Source: Ailurus styani (taxonomy: Eukaryota; Chordata; Mammalia; Carnivora; Ailuridae). From it: a stretch of 64,000 nucleotides of DNA. Positions 11,985 to 23,370 of the stretch are shown here, in pieces. The stretch spans positions 4,167,939 to 4,231,938 of the forward strand of contig LNAC01000065.1 in NCBI GenBank assembly GCA_002007465.1, given 5' to 3'. The notes under the pieces were generated by a model, which worked only from the letters and a program-made list of their open reading frames with translations, was not told where the DNA came from and did not search any database. Position numbers and translations under genes: made by a program. Each line of letters begins with the position of its first letter. The first letter of the stretch is position 1.

Positions 11985-12640
11985 ATCATCTTACAGGACT
12001 GCAGTTGCCTTCTGTCTAGTTGCTGGCTTCTAATATTGCTTCCATTCAGCCTATTTTCCCTATAGCAGCCAGATTGGGGTTTTCTGGGTTTTTTGTTTGT
12101 TTGTTTTTAATTCTCTCTCTTTGATCTTCAGTGCCTTCCTGTCACCTTTTAATGAGACCCTTCAACACTGAGGTAGACTCTAACATCTAGTGGCCTTCAC
12201 TGCCTCAGATTCTGCATCTTCTCTAACTTAATCTCAGAGATTCTTCCCTTTTGGAATTATGTTCCAGCTGAACCGCCTTTCCTCATGGCATTTATTCCTG
12301 ACTCATGCAGCACAAACCTAGACTAGCCTAACTCTCCCAGTCTAAAGCGGTTTCTCCCTTGTCCCATTTTGTCTCTCTCTCCCTGTTCTTTTCCTTTATA
12401 GCACTTATTATAATTTTCAGTGATATATGTTTTGTTTGCTAATTTGCTTATGGTCTTTCTTCTCTGTTTAATTCTAAGCTCCAAGAAGGCAGAGATCTCA
12501 TATCTTTTGTTTGAAGCTACAGTTTTTGCTAGAGCTTACTTTGTATAGTTTCTGACCCCTTGTAGGCCCTTGATAAATAGTGACTGCATAATTGATAGAT
12601 TGAATTAAATGAATCGAATGAATTAACCCATAAACTATTT
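11985..12640 (+). mobile_element. L2 (LINE-2) 3' fragment
   Basis: Follows the L2 3' end in order: 'gccttcctgtcacctttt', 'cctttatagcacttattata', 'attctaagctccaagaaggc' and finally a TGAAT-type 3' repeat ('gattgaattaaatgaatcg'). A 'gtttgtttgtttt' stretch interrupts it near 12090-12110. An ancient, inactive element. Confidence 0.8.
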
Positions 12641-12728
12641 GAGGGAAAAGCAGATAAGAAAACCTTTAATACTGCCTCGAAGGAAGATTTTTCTTCCAGG
12701 GAAAGAGCTTAAAATACAGTTAATATTT

Positions 12729-12763
12729 ATCAGATAGATAAGGTTTAGATCAGATAGATAAGG
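12729..12763 (+). repeat. 15-bp direct repeat, 20-bp period
   Basis: 'atcagatagataagg' occurs at 12729-12743 and 12749-12763. A small tandem duplication. Confidence 0.85.
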
Positions 12764-12959
12764 ATCCTGTCTATGACGTTCAGTGTATCTGAGGAAGGAT
12801 GAAAATGTGTGTGTGTGTTAGAAGTTGAAAGTAACAACATAATAATCACAGTTATATCTAGAGAGGTTTTTTGGGACTGAGTTTGATGGTGTTAAAGTAT
12901 TTGAATTTTAGCGTATGGGGAATATAGGTTTTTAATTAGCAAACTGATAATGGTCATAT

Positions 12960-13160
12960 CTATGTGTATGTGTTTGATCAGAGCAGGGGTTTAGTTGAAA
13001 CAGGCAAATGAATGGAAGTACAGGAGAGTATTTAGCAGGACGCTGAAGTAGTTTGGAAAGAGACCATGAGAGGGCCCGTCAAATAGTAGCATTAAGTGGA
13101 ACTGGCATCACAATAATGTAGGAGGAAAGTATGAATCAACGATGAATGCAGATTTCTAAG
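12960..13160 (+). mobile_element. Possible old mammalian dispersed repeat, family unassigned
   Basis: Phrases such as 'ctgaagtagtttggaaagag' and 'gatgaatgcagatttctaag' resemble the downstream part of a common old mammalian repeat whose upstream part is seen at 18.8-19.6 kb. The resemblance is from memory and weak. Confidence 0.35.
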
Positions 13161-13204
13161 TTATATCTGAAGCAGTTGAATGTTTATAAACACACACACA
13201 TAGA

Positions 13205-13694
13205 TCTTCCTCAGTTTACAGCAGGGTAGTGTCCTGATAAACCCACTGTAAGTTGAAAACATTGTAAGTCAAAAATGCATTTAATACACCTCGCCTACTT
13301 AACATCATAACTTATTCTAGCCTACCTTACATGTGCTCAGAGCACTTACATAAACCTACAGTTGGGCAAAATCATCCAGCACAAAGCCTATCTTATAATG
13401 AAGTATTGAATACCTTATGTAATATGGTGAATACTGTACTGCAAGCGAGAAAGAAAACAGTTGTAAGTATATCTACCGTTCACCGTCACGGTCACGTGCA
13501 GACCCGGGAGCTGTGGCTTGCTGTCACTGCCCAGCATCACAAGACAGTACAAATTATACCACATGTCACCCCCCTGGGGAAAAAATCAAAATTTAAAATT
13601 CAAAACATGGTTTCGACTAAATTCATATGACTTTCAAACCATTATAAAGCTGAAAATCATAAGTTAAACCATCTTAAGTTGGGACCATGCATAT
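13205..13694 (+). mobile_element. Tigger-type (TcMar) non-autonomous DNA transposon
   Basis: The ends are inverted: 5' 'acccactgtaagttgaaaac...gtaagtcaaaaatgc' and 3' 'gaaaatcataagttaaacc...cttaagttgggacc'. The interior contains 'cagttgggcaaaatcatcc', 'cacaaagcctatcttataatg' and 'tgaatactgtactg', typical of a Tigger-related MER element. A 99-codon frame (13331-13630) lies wholly inside and is not a gene. Orientation and subfamily are not certain. Confidence 0.8.
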
Positions 13695-13699
13695 TTTTC

Positions 13700-16600
13700 T
13701 GATATATTGATATGTGTCATAAGTAAACAATATAGTTTTATGCATACTTAAAATACTGTCTCCAACTGATATTTCAGTAGCTGAGCTTTATCATTCAATT
13801 TCCCTCCTGTTATTTCCACCCAAACCCAGAGCCCTTGTGCCTGTGGGCCCCACTGGGATGGATGAGAACACTGATCTCTCAAAGAAATATTGACATGTAG
13901 TAGCAACAAAATCATTGCCTCTTGGGAGAATAAACAAATGAATGATAATATTAGACACACATTCATCCCTACCCTACATCTATAAAACACCTGGTTAGGT
14001 CAATAGTTAACAGTGGGGATAAACACACTAAGCAAAGGATCAAGTCATTTTAACTTTACAGTGAATCAGCCACAGCCCAAATTTTGGTGTCCAGTTGAAT
14101 AACCTAACATTAAACAAAACAAATATTTATTTTTCCAAAGAAAATAAGAAGACAAGGGTAAAATATATAACCAATCCGATGCTACTCAGCAGAAAAAGTC
14201 AATTGATCATTGTTTACATATAGTTTAAATTTTCAAGTTTACACAAACTCATTAATAGCTCCATCCAGAATATTGAATGGCTCGTGAGCAATGCTGACAA
14301 GAATTATACACCTTTCATAAAAGCAATCTCAGTTCATTTTTTGAGAGCACATCTTCATGGATTACAAATAGTGGGGGAATTTGACAGTCTATTCCACTCC
14401 ATGCCTCACTCCCACTTCGAAGCTCTTACTACTTAGGCTATTTTATAGCCTTGAACTGCTAAGAATTGATTAGACTACATTAATGAGGCACCTTACTTTA
14501 CAGACAGTGATGGAAAGAAAAAAAAAAGTCTTTAAAGGTTTCCAGATAGTGAGCTTAAATTAGCCTTAATCTTTGACAAGCAATGATTTATATATTTTCT
14601 TAAACATATTTGCAACCCTAGAAAGGTTCGTGTTGGTTTGTTATGTTCTGAGAAAATAGGCTTTTCATCAATTTGATTCAACCAGCAGAATGCACGTAAA
14701 TTGGAGAAAGTAGAGCCTTGGAGTAATGATGCATTACACTTAGGCTACTACAAAGCTATCTTGAGCATTCAGATTTATTACACAGGAGGGGTTACTATAT
14801 CTTGTTATGGTATTATCCAAGACAACCAAACCTCCTAATAAATTTCTGAACTGTTTCAGATCCAGAAAACAGACCATACAATCTGGAATTTTATATTCTA
14901 ATACTTGAAGAGATTCACTCTAGAAAGGAAGCAATTTGTCTTTAAAATAGGCCTTACCTACCAGATTACACAGATATGAATTAGTTTTGAAAACTTTGCC
15001 AGCTCTTAAGCACATATAGTAAACTAAAAATAGAAGTAAGTCAGTCTTGAAAGCTGACATGCTTAAGAGCAACCAAATTCTGCAGTGGTTTTGCAATATG
15101 TTCAGCAGCTAAAATGAAAATGGCACGTTTGCCCTGTACATTTTGAAAACATAGTAACTTACAGCATCTCTTTAGTGTTGATTGAGCTGATGACAGAATG
15201 GCCACAATTATGCAGGTGTTCTTTAGTCCATAATGGCACTGACAAGGGGAAAAATATTCATCACTGGGGTTAAGGTGTCATCACATTCCCAGATGCATAC
15301 ATCAGAGCTATCAGACTTTACTCTTAGTGTATGAAACTGTATTTTTAATTTTATTTTGGGGGGGAATGGGATTGCACAAAATCTTAGTTACTAAAAAATA
15401 GAAGTAAATCTTTAAGAAAACTTATGAGCATTATTCCCTTTAATGTATATTTCATGAAATTAGAGACAATAATTTATATGACAAAAATATTAGAAATGCA
15501 AATCCAGTCTAGGTTTTACTTGCAATTTGTAAATGCCATTTACAAAATCTTTTTGAAATGCCATTTTGCATATCTCATGTATTAGCCAGCCCACGGTCCT
15601 ATTTGAAAATGACATTATGGCATAGTTGTTGAAGGGTACAAAGTGTATTTTCCATGTTATAATCCTCCAAGATTTGAGATTTATCTAATGAATTCATATG
15701 TGAAACTTTTTGTCAATTCTACAGTGCTATGCAAATGTAAAATATTACCACAGTTTTCCCCCTGGCTTCCTTTACATAGGTTTTATAAAAATCAGTGGGT
15801 TCAATATCACTCGACAGAGTCAGTTTTCTGTGATAGGTGTGTATTTTAATATGTGTTGGGGTATGTGTGTAGTTGTTGTTCAGGAGATTACTACTTCCCA
15901 CTCCTCATGTGTCCTTGTGGATGACCTCCCCCAAAGTAATACAGCTGGTCTTCTGTTCTACTTCTTACCATGCCACCCTATGAGGAGAAGTGAGTGATCT
16001 CCAGTTCCTGATTGGATGGAGCTATTCTACTAATGTGCTTAAAGCACTGCTTTAAGTCACTGGACAGGTGAACTAGCCAAGGTCTGGACCTGGTAGGATA
16101 GAATGGGGGAAACCAAGAGGGTTTAGGAGCTCATTGGCCACACCCCTTAGCCACATTCTACAACTTAGGTTTTATTAGTGATAATGGTGATACGTTGATG
16201 TCTACATTTCTGTTACCTGTGTTTCTCAATATAGTGCAGACTGGGACAAGAGGAATATAATTCACTTGAAGAGTAAGACCGATCGTAATAAGCAACAGAT
16301 CTCCACAACAAAATTACTTCAGAGTGTTTCTTTACTATCCGATTCATTTATTTTCCCAAAAAGTAGAATCAGCACAGTGATCTTCCTACAGAGTTGTGTA
16401 TGTGTGCACACACACACAAAACTTGCTGCTGTTGTTTCTTCCATTTCCTTGGAAGGAAATCATAATAAAATGGTTAAATTATAAATATACCATCAATACA
16501 GGTAATGTGGTCTCCCTTCTAGCTGCTGCTTGCTTCCTGACTCCATGTCTTTTTTCCATTTTGTAAAACAAAACAAAACAAAAACAAACAAACAAACAAA

Positions 16601-17340
16601 ACTATCAACTATTAAAAGACTAAGCAGGACAAAGTGCATTTGAATAACTTTTTTATTTCATTCTACTTTGAAAATATGATTGAATAATTTGGCTTACCTT
16701 TGAAAGATGTTCTTAAAAACTCTTAAGCCCACCTGAAACTCTAAACTTCATTGTCATCAAGGGTAATGACACCAGGGTTTCCTACTAATAAAAAATGCTT
16801 TATCTGTAAACTTGTCTCTCATCGCCAGGGGTCAAACTCCTTTGATTCTATTTTAGAGTTTGGTATAGTCAATAAAATAGTTTCTTTACAAATGAGTGCA
16901 AAGAGGAGATATAATTGTGCACGTTTGGTTAATTTTTTTGGCTTGACATTATTATTGGCAAACAGTGAATTTGTAATTAACTGGTTTTCTCTTAATCTCC
17001 CTTAGATTCCCTTTATTTAAGATACACTTTTAATGTTTTACATTAGTAATGCTTTGTACTTTTTTCAGGACTTCTAAACACATTTTTTTCATTTGATAAT
17101 CAGTGAGTACACTATTCTTTTCATTTTACATCGATGCACACAGAGATGAGAAGAAATTAAGGGAATCCCTCAACAGTCCATGACTATTCCAGGACAAATG
17201 TTAAGAAATCTCTCTGAGCCTATTTCGTGGAATGAGATTTGCCTTAGAGCATCCCAAGACTATTGGCTAAATTAGCCTTAAGCATAAAAATGTAAGCACT
17301 TTGTTGAATGTTTTGAGTGTTGGTTTGATTTTGAGCAAGG
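13700..17340. other. Long repeat-poor unique block
   Basis: About 3.6 kb without a SINE, L1 or LTR, the longest such block in the first half. Only small simple repeats occur (16566-16601). Much of 14050-15400 has the texture of conserved non-coding DNA; see findings. Short frames at 13748-13990, 15643-15997, 16266-16484 and 16751-17005 have no recognisable product. Confidence 0.5.
16566..16601. repeat. (AAACA/AAAC)n simple repeat
   Basis: 'aaaacaaaacaaaac' grading into 'aaacaaacaaac'. A short A-rich tandem repeat with no adjacent retroposon body recognised. Confidence 0.9.
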
Positions 17341-17354
17341 TTAATTGATTAGTT

Positions 17355-17720
17355 GGGGTAAAGGGGAGAGTGAAGCAGCTGAGCCCATCTGGTGTCAGCT
17401 GATAAGAACCACAACCACAGACTCATTTCCCTCCTGGAAAGGGAGGAGCTGCCCTCTATGTGACAGCTCCTTAATACGCTCCTGTCTCTTCCACCTAATG
17501 TCACCGCGGGGAGCCCCTGATGGAAACAGTCTCTATCCACTGACAGAAGAAAGAAGGTGGGTTTGTGATTTAAGGAGACCTTTAGGATGCTGAAAGGAGC
17601 TCTATTCCTCTTGTCCTCCATTAGTGTTCACTGACTACTGACTGTGAAACTGTGGGGGCGGACACCCTGCTTTGAGTCTCTTTGCAGCTTCTGGGGAAAA
17701 AAGCATCAAATAAAATAAAC
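17355..17720. other. G+C-richer island, unclassified (possible decayed LTR)
   Basis: Noticeably more G+C and several CpGs ('aatacgctcc', 'caccgcgggg', 'ggggcggac') in an A+T-rich setting, followed by 'caaataaaataaactt', which could be a polyadenylation-like region. Overlapping frames of 82 and 90 codons occur on opposite strands. It may be a worn LTR, a conserved element or chance. Confidence 0.3.
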
Positions 17721-17942
17721 TTACGTGTTTAACACAAAAGCCTATATGCAGATGTTTTTTTTTTCTTTAGGCTTGTTCATACATGTACATATATACTTAT
17801 GGAAGAGACAAGTCTGAGCAGCAAACATTATTGCTGGTCTAATGCTCTCGGCTTCATTTCAAAAGGGAAATAAAAAATGCTCAGATGACTAAAATACTCT
17901 TTAAGGTGAAGGCATAGTCTAACAGGTCTGAAGAATGATAAT

Positions 17943-18113
17943 CTAGACCATGCTTTGAAAGTTTAATGTGCAGAGGAATCAGTGAGGGATCTTGTTAAAA
18001 TGCAGATTTTGAATCAGGACATCTGATATGGGTCTCCTAAGTCTGTCTTTCTAACAAGCTCCCATGTGATGATAATTCTTCTGGTCTTCAGACTGCACTT
18101 TGAGTAACAACTG
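17943..18113 (+). mobile_element. MER5A-like hAT-Charlie element
   Basis: 'ctttgaaagtttaatgtgca', 'gatcttgttaaaatgcagat', 'tctaacaagctcccatgtga' and 'gactgcactttgagtaacaa' follow the MER5A order (AAACTTTAGCGTGCATCAG ... CTTGTTAAAACACAGATT ... TTTCTAACAAGTTCCCAGGTG ... CACTTTGAGAAC). A non-coding internal-deletion derivative. Confidence 0.85.
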
Positions 18114-18804
18114 TGTAAATTCCAGACTGATGGAATGGAAAACAAAAACAAAAACAAATCTTTGACTCCCCACAGTTTACTTGCAAGTAAATTTTGCTTT
18201 CTCATTTTGGATTTGCTTTCTTGTTTTCTTCTGGAAGTCTTGAAAAAAAATTAATATCCCTGAGGCCACACTTACCAGGTTTTTCTTTTTTCCTGCTTGA
18301 ACACAATATAAAAATTTTTTAAAATAATCTCTCTCTCTCTATGTATATACAGATAAGTGATGTTTAAGTTGGCATATTTACCCAGTCACTGGTTTATAAA
18401 TATTAACAATGCACTAAGCATCTATTACTTGAGGTGTGGACTAAAATTTTGTGTTTTGTAAATGCAATCACATCCACAATTTTCTTACTTCCATAAGTAG
18501 CTATTAAACCTGAGTCCCCAGCAGGGAAATGGGGATATATATTTATGGTAAGTGGGGAAAATATGATCCTGTGTTTAGCCATCCATATATATGTCTCAGT
18601 CCCTGTGTAAATGGCAAAAGCCACCTACCTCATGGCCAGGAAAAAGTGGATAAGAAGACAGTCTGTCCCCCTCATGAGACCAGAGTGGATTTCCTACACA
18701 TTTTTCATGTTCTAAATTGTATTGAAAAATACTTGTATGAGGACTCTGGTTAGAAGCCTTTCCCTTCAGCTCTGTAATGCTGTCCATTAAAGTTTTACCT
18801 ACTC
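18114..18804. other. Unique DNA
   Basis: A+T-rich, with small simple repeats ('aaaacaaaaacaaaaac' near 18140; a (TC) run near 18325). Short frames at 18403-18787 on both strands are unrecognised. Confidence 0.5.
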
Positions 18805-19560
18805 AGAACACTTCATTCATTCATTTGGCTTATGAATTTTAAGTGCACATTCACTAGGAGACACAAAGATGGAAAGAAAACTCTAACCTCACATTGTTAC
18901 AGAGTTGCAAATGTGCAGGCAGTTATGTAAGATGAACTGAGATAATGTCTCTCTCCAGCAGATTAGACATGATATGCAGCAGGAATCCACAAGAAAGGGA
19001 CAAATTCACGACATCTTAAGGAAGATGCAGTGTTAAAACTGGTGCTTTAAAACTGAGCTTAAAAGAATGAATTGTCCAGGCAGGCCAGCTGAGGTTGGGG
19101 GAGGAGAGTACGAGACAGAATGAGAATATACCAAGTAGAGGAGGTAGCGTATTCAAAAGGCATGGCTTCTGTATTAGAGAATGTGACTTATGTAGGGGGT
19201 CTGCAAGTCATTCAGAAATGATGGAGGGGGGCGTGTGGGTGGCTCAATGGGTTAAAGCCTCTGCCTTGGGCTCAGGTCATGATCTCAGGGTCCTGGGATC
19301 CAGCCCCGCATCGGGCTCTGGGCTCAGCAGGGAGCCTGCTTCCTCCTCTCTGCCTGCCTCTCTGCCTACTTGTAATCTCTCTCTCTCTGTCAAATAAATA
19401 AATAAAATCTTAAAAAAAAAATGATGGAGGGTGATGTGTGAAGGGAGAGTGGTGAGGGGTGAGGTCAGATATATAGACAGTACCACAATGTGAAAAATCT
19501 TCCATCTTAAAATAAAAAAAAGATTTAGATCTTATCTTTAAACCAAAGGGAGCCATTTAA
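18805..19560 (+). mobile_element. Ancient dispersed mammalian repeat, family unassigned, interrupted by a SINE
   Basis: The order 'attcattcattt', 'aggagacacaaagatgg', 'tgtccaggcaggccagctga', 'aaaaggcatggcttctg', 'tctgcaagtcattcag', 'gtgaggggtgaggtcag' and 'aaagggagccatttaaaa' follows a repeat common in mammalian intergenic DNA. I recognise the phrase order but not the family name. The SINE at 19228-19418 sits inside it, so this element is older. Confidence 0.5.
19228..19418 (+). mobile_element. CAN-SINE, mustelid-like, 12-bp TSD
   Basis: Head 'ggggcgtgtgggtggctcaa', then 'tgggttaaagcctctgcc', 'ggctcaggtcatgatctcag', CT tract and tail 'aaataaataaataaaatctt'. The perfect duplication 'aaatgatggagg' lies at 19216-19227 and 19419-19430. 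Near-consensus, so comparatively recent. Confidence 0.97.
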
Positions 19561-19712
19561 AATTTCAGCATTTATAATATCACAGTCTTATATTAAAATG
19601 AATTGCATGTAATATCTCTCCTCTGTGAAACTAAATATGTGAATAAACTTTTTCTAACAATCCTGAGTTTTTTCACACTGATTGGCTTTGCATTACAAAT
19701 TAAAAGATTCCC

Positions 19713-19924
19713 TTGGGACACCTGGGTGGCTCAGTTGGTTAAGCAGCTGCCTTTGGCGCAGGTCATGATCTCAGCGTTCTGGGATCGAGTCCCACATCAG
19801 GCTCCTTGCTCGGCAAGGAGCCTGCTTCTCCCTCTGCCTCTGCCTGCCACTCTGCCTATTTGTGCTCTCTCTCTCTCTGACAAAAAAAAATAAATAAAAT
19901 CTTAAAAAAAAAAGAAAGTTAAAA
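19713..19924 (+). mobile_element. CAN-SINE, 16-bp TSD
   Basis: Head 'acacctgggtggctcagttg', CT-rich tract 'ctctgcctctgcctgcc' and A-rich tail. The perfect duplication 'aaattaaaagattccc' lies at 19697-19712 and 19925-19940. The head reads 'cagttggttaagcagc', an alternative subtype to 'gggttaaagc'. Confidence 0.97.
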
Positions 19925-19940
19925 AAATTAAAAGATTCCC

Positions 19941-21924
19941 AGTTTCCACCCATTATTCCTCTTACCTACTTTCTACCTTTTGCATGTGCCACTCAGATAA
20001 GCAAAGAACCTGCAAACTTCTTGCACTTCAAGCTATATCTGTCTATTCTCTTGGTTTCCTTGCTTTGTGAATAGAAAGAACCCTGTTTCTGTTGGTATTA
20101 CCATCAGGGCCTCTTCCCTACTATTACAGGTCTCAAATGTAGCATACCCATTGCTCTATCCTTTCTTCAAGTGTCACAGTTACTTACACATCAAATAATC
20201 AAAGCTATTCTAAACATTTGCATTACTCAGGTTGATGTTCTGAGATACCTATATGTGGACGTCTCATTGCGAGCTGAATATCAGAGCTATGGATTTGACC
20301 CTTTATTAAATGCTAAGGGCAAGGGGAAAAGGTAGGAATGTGCAGATATTTACCAAGTATTGGCTGGCAATATACCCTGAGTCTTCTTTGAACACTTAAA
20401 AACACAGAATCTCCTTTGGCAATCTTGGGACACTAGCTTTTTAAAATGCATGCCTTTGGAAACTACTGTAAGTTCAAATTAATTACAGAAAGAGCATGCA
20501 TTACCAGTTTCTACTATATGAGTATCATTATGTCTTCCTTTTTTCTGAAAATTACAGATTTGGAAGAGAAGGTATTATGTAACACAGAATTACTGAAATG
20601 ATATTTTCTATAGCAATTAAAATAGTGTTCTCTTTGCAAACAATTTACGATGGGAACATCTTTTCAATGGTACACATTATAGTCTAGTAAACAGAAGTCA
20701 TTAAATGTAGCGCTTGGTAGGATTCTCAAATTTTAATCCGAAGTGTTGGCAAAATGAGGCATGGTGTGGTTGTTTCTTCAAATTGACTCAAATGCTTAAG
20801 TAGAAATTTGTGATGAAAACTTTTGATTTTATAGTGTTAATTAAGCAAAATGCCTCTTAGAATGGTTAGACAATGTTGCCTTTTAGAAGTATAGTATGCT
20901 GACTGATATATCCTTGTTTCTTTAGTAGCATATGGTTCTTGAATGAGGAAACATCTTTCTAAAGGCGTTTCCAGGTTAGCTCTGCTTCACTGGTCATAGC
21001 TCCAAGAATGCAGAGAAAGGATTTGGGGGCACATTTGACAAACTAAACATCTTGACAGGAACATAAAGACTGAATGTCTGGCTTCCTGACATCTATGTTA
21101 TATATGAATCAACAGAAGAAAAAAACTTACAATTATGAATATATTTTTAAACTAGAGAAAGCATGAGAAAGGGCTGATTTCTGAAGATTGTTTATTCTGT
21201 AAATATGCTAATGTACACACAACACCATCTTAATATATGATCCATGACAACAGTCACTAAAAGGGCTCAAAGGGAACACGAGAAATTTCTGATCCATGTT
21301 CTCGTCTGGAAAGTGCTACCAGCACAAATTTTCTGCCTCATCCTACAGTTCTGATTCTGTTCTCCTGGTTCAGAATAGAGCAGCCTGCAGGGAATTTTGA
21401 GACTTGGCTTATTTTTGTTCCCAATTCTCACTACAATTCGTAAAATATAATTAAATTAGTGACAAAGAACAGTTGTTCTCAGTGTCCCCAAATCCCAAAA
21501 TGGACTGGATTAAAATATGACATAGAAGTTTTCTGGCTTCACTTGTTCTCTTCCCTACTCCAGAATCAGATAATTGTATGTTCCCTTTAAATAATACCCC
21601 ACAGCCTCCCCTCCTACTTGAATTTCCCCAGTGGTCGTGATCTGTTTCCAAGACCTAGGCAACTATCACCAAATTATTTCTTTGTTCTTTTTCATGTGTA
21701 AAGTACATGGAGGAGATGCAAAGACTATAAAAACTTGATCCGGGGTGTATAGTGATTATGTCAAATTTCAACGGATTCCTTGGGTTATACATTTTTCATG
21801 GTTCTTTCGTCCTTCATTATTTCCTCAAAAAGAATTCTATAATTTCCACTTTTGTCAAGTAGTCCCTCCATTTCCACTAGGTTTCAGGAAATAGTCTCAT
21901 TTTCTACTTTGTTTATTATTAACT
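19941..21924. other. Unique DNA
   Basis: No repeat family or gene recognised. 20700-21030 is A+T-rich, non-repetitive and contains 'agtgttaattaagcaaaatg'; it could be a weak conserved-element candidate. A 66-codon minus frame (21451-21651) is unrecognised. Confidence 0.45.
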
Positions 21925-22020
21925 GCCAGGTGTGACGTTAACTAATTCGAATGTATCCTAAGGTAACACTATTATTAATTCAATTTTACAGATGAGGTGA
22001 CTGCAAATAAAATTGTATGG
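21925..22020 (-). mobile_element. Possible MIR fragment
   Basis: 'attattaattcaattttacagatgagg' followed by 'tgactgcaaa' parallels reversed MIR ('CCCATTTTACAGATGAGGAAACTGAG'). Short and diverged. Confidence 0.5.
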
Positions 22021-22653
22021 TGCTTGGGAAATACTATTTTCTTAATATCCTTTTTATTATCATTTACAATTCCCTATCTCCAAGTCAGAGCAGTGAGATT
22101 TACTGCCCTGGGGAAGGAAGAAGGTGGGAACTGCCAAGAACAAACCAGCTGTTAGTCAGCTTTGAGCCTCATACCTTATATTTTTATTGCTTTAACTAGA
22201 AAATAGCGATAAAAAAGACCAGTTGAGAGAGACAAAAATTTTAAGAATTTCTTCCTTATCTTCTTTTAATATATCTAGAGGCAAGTTAATGGACTTTATT
22301 TTAGCTATTTTTTAACCTGAAGTGTCAGAGCTATGAAAAGAACAGGAAGAAAAGCCTCAATTTCCAAGAAAATATCCTGTGGGAATAAATATGTGTTGAC
22401 CTGCATTTTCTGACTACTTCTGGCCTGAGTTCCAGAGAAGAGTACTGTTAGGAAGATTCTCAATTTCTCAAGGACAAGAGGTCTTTTATTTCACTTTCTA
22501 TTTGGGACTTTAACAAGAGTGTCCTTTTCATGTGGTTGTACTAAAGCTGGCTTAGATTGTTTAGGGAGATGATAAGGGCCTATTCAGCCTTCCTAAGCCT
22601 CCTTTGGCTCTCTCTATAGTTGAAAAATGACCTATGAGTTCCATTATCATCCC
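22021..22653. other. Unique DNA
   Basis: Mixed sequence with no recognised repeat or gene. The 60-codon frame at 22017-22199 has no recognisable features. Confidence 0.5.
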
Positions 22654-22710
22654 GGTGGTGGTGGTGGTGGTGGTGGTGGTGGTGGTGGTGTGTGTGTGTG
22701 TGTGTGTGTA
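22654..22710. repeat. Compound (GGT)n-(GT)n microsatellite
   Basis: About 11-12 GGT units (22654-22689) run directly into about 10 GT units (to 22709). The compound structure suggests one tract expanded from the edge of the other. Likely polymorphic. Confidence 0.97.
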
Positions 22711-23147
22711 TGTAAATGGGGCAGGTAATATGGCTATTAGCCTTGTCTGCTGACTATTGAGAATGTCAGAAGCAGATGTTGTAGGGGCTTAAAAGCCCTA
22801 GAAATGAGGGCTGAATGACAGGCTTCCTAGACTAGGTGTTAAAGAGAAATCAGGGCAAATAGGAGTATCAGTGGAATCAGTCAACAGAAAGACATGGATG
22901 ATTTAAAAGGAGCATAGTCTAAATTAAGAACATGCATCATCATACCTCTAGTATACCTCTAAGAACATTTATCATACCTCTTCAAAGACTACAATGGTCC
23001 CAAGAATGTTAAATAGATCTCAGTAACTTCCACCCTTAAATTTCATTTGCTTATATCCGATGCATATTCACCATCCCCTCATATACCCAGATAACATCTT
23101 AAAAAGGAAAGGAAAGGTGGAATTTCTTTTTAGGGTGGCAACATGTT
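22711..23147. other. Unique DNA
   Basis: No gene. 'catacctct' recurs several times at 22940-22980 as a weak irregular direct repeat. Confidence 0.5.
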
Positions 23148-23162
23148 TAAAATTAGATAGTC

Positions 23163-23370
23163 TTTTTTTTTTTTTAAAGATTTTATTTATTTTATTTGAC
23201 ACACAGAGAGAGATTACAAGTAGGCAAGGAGGCAGGCAGAGAGATAGGGAGAGGAGGAAGCAGGCTCCCTGCTGAGCAGAGAGCCCGATGCGGGCCTCCA
23301 TCCCAGGACGCTGAGATCATGACCTGAGCCGAAAGCAGAGGCTTTAACCCACTGAGCCACCCAGGCGCCC
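23163..23370 (-). mobile_element. CAN-SINE, mustelid-like, 15-bp TSD
   Basis: Poly(T), 'aaagattttatttatttt', GA-rich tract, 'gctccctgctgagcagagag', 'gctttaacccactgagccac' and 'ccaggcgccc'. The perfect duplication 'taaaattagatagtc' lies at 23148-23162 and 23371-23385. The long homopolymer tail (13 T) and close match to the family pattern suggest a young copy. Confidence 0.98.

Noticed and set aside
13331..13630. 99-codon plus-strand frame
   Set aside because: Lies wholly inside the Tigger-type non-autonomous transposon and does not resemble a transposase.
19095..19397. 100-codon plus frame running into '[22 protein letters not shown]'-type sequence (shortened here)
   Set aside because: The second half is a translated CAN-SINE; the same peptide pattern recurs at other SINEs in the window.
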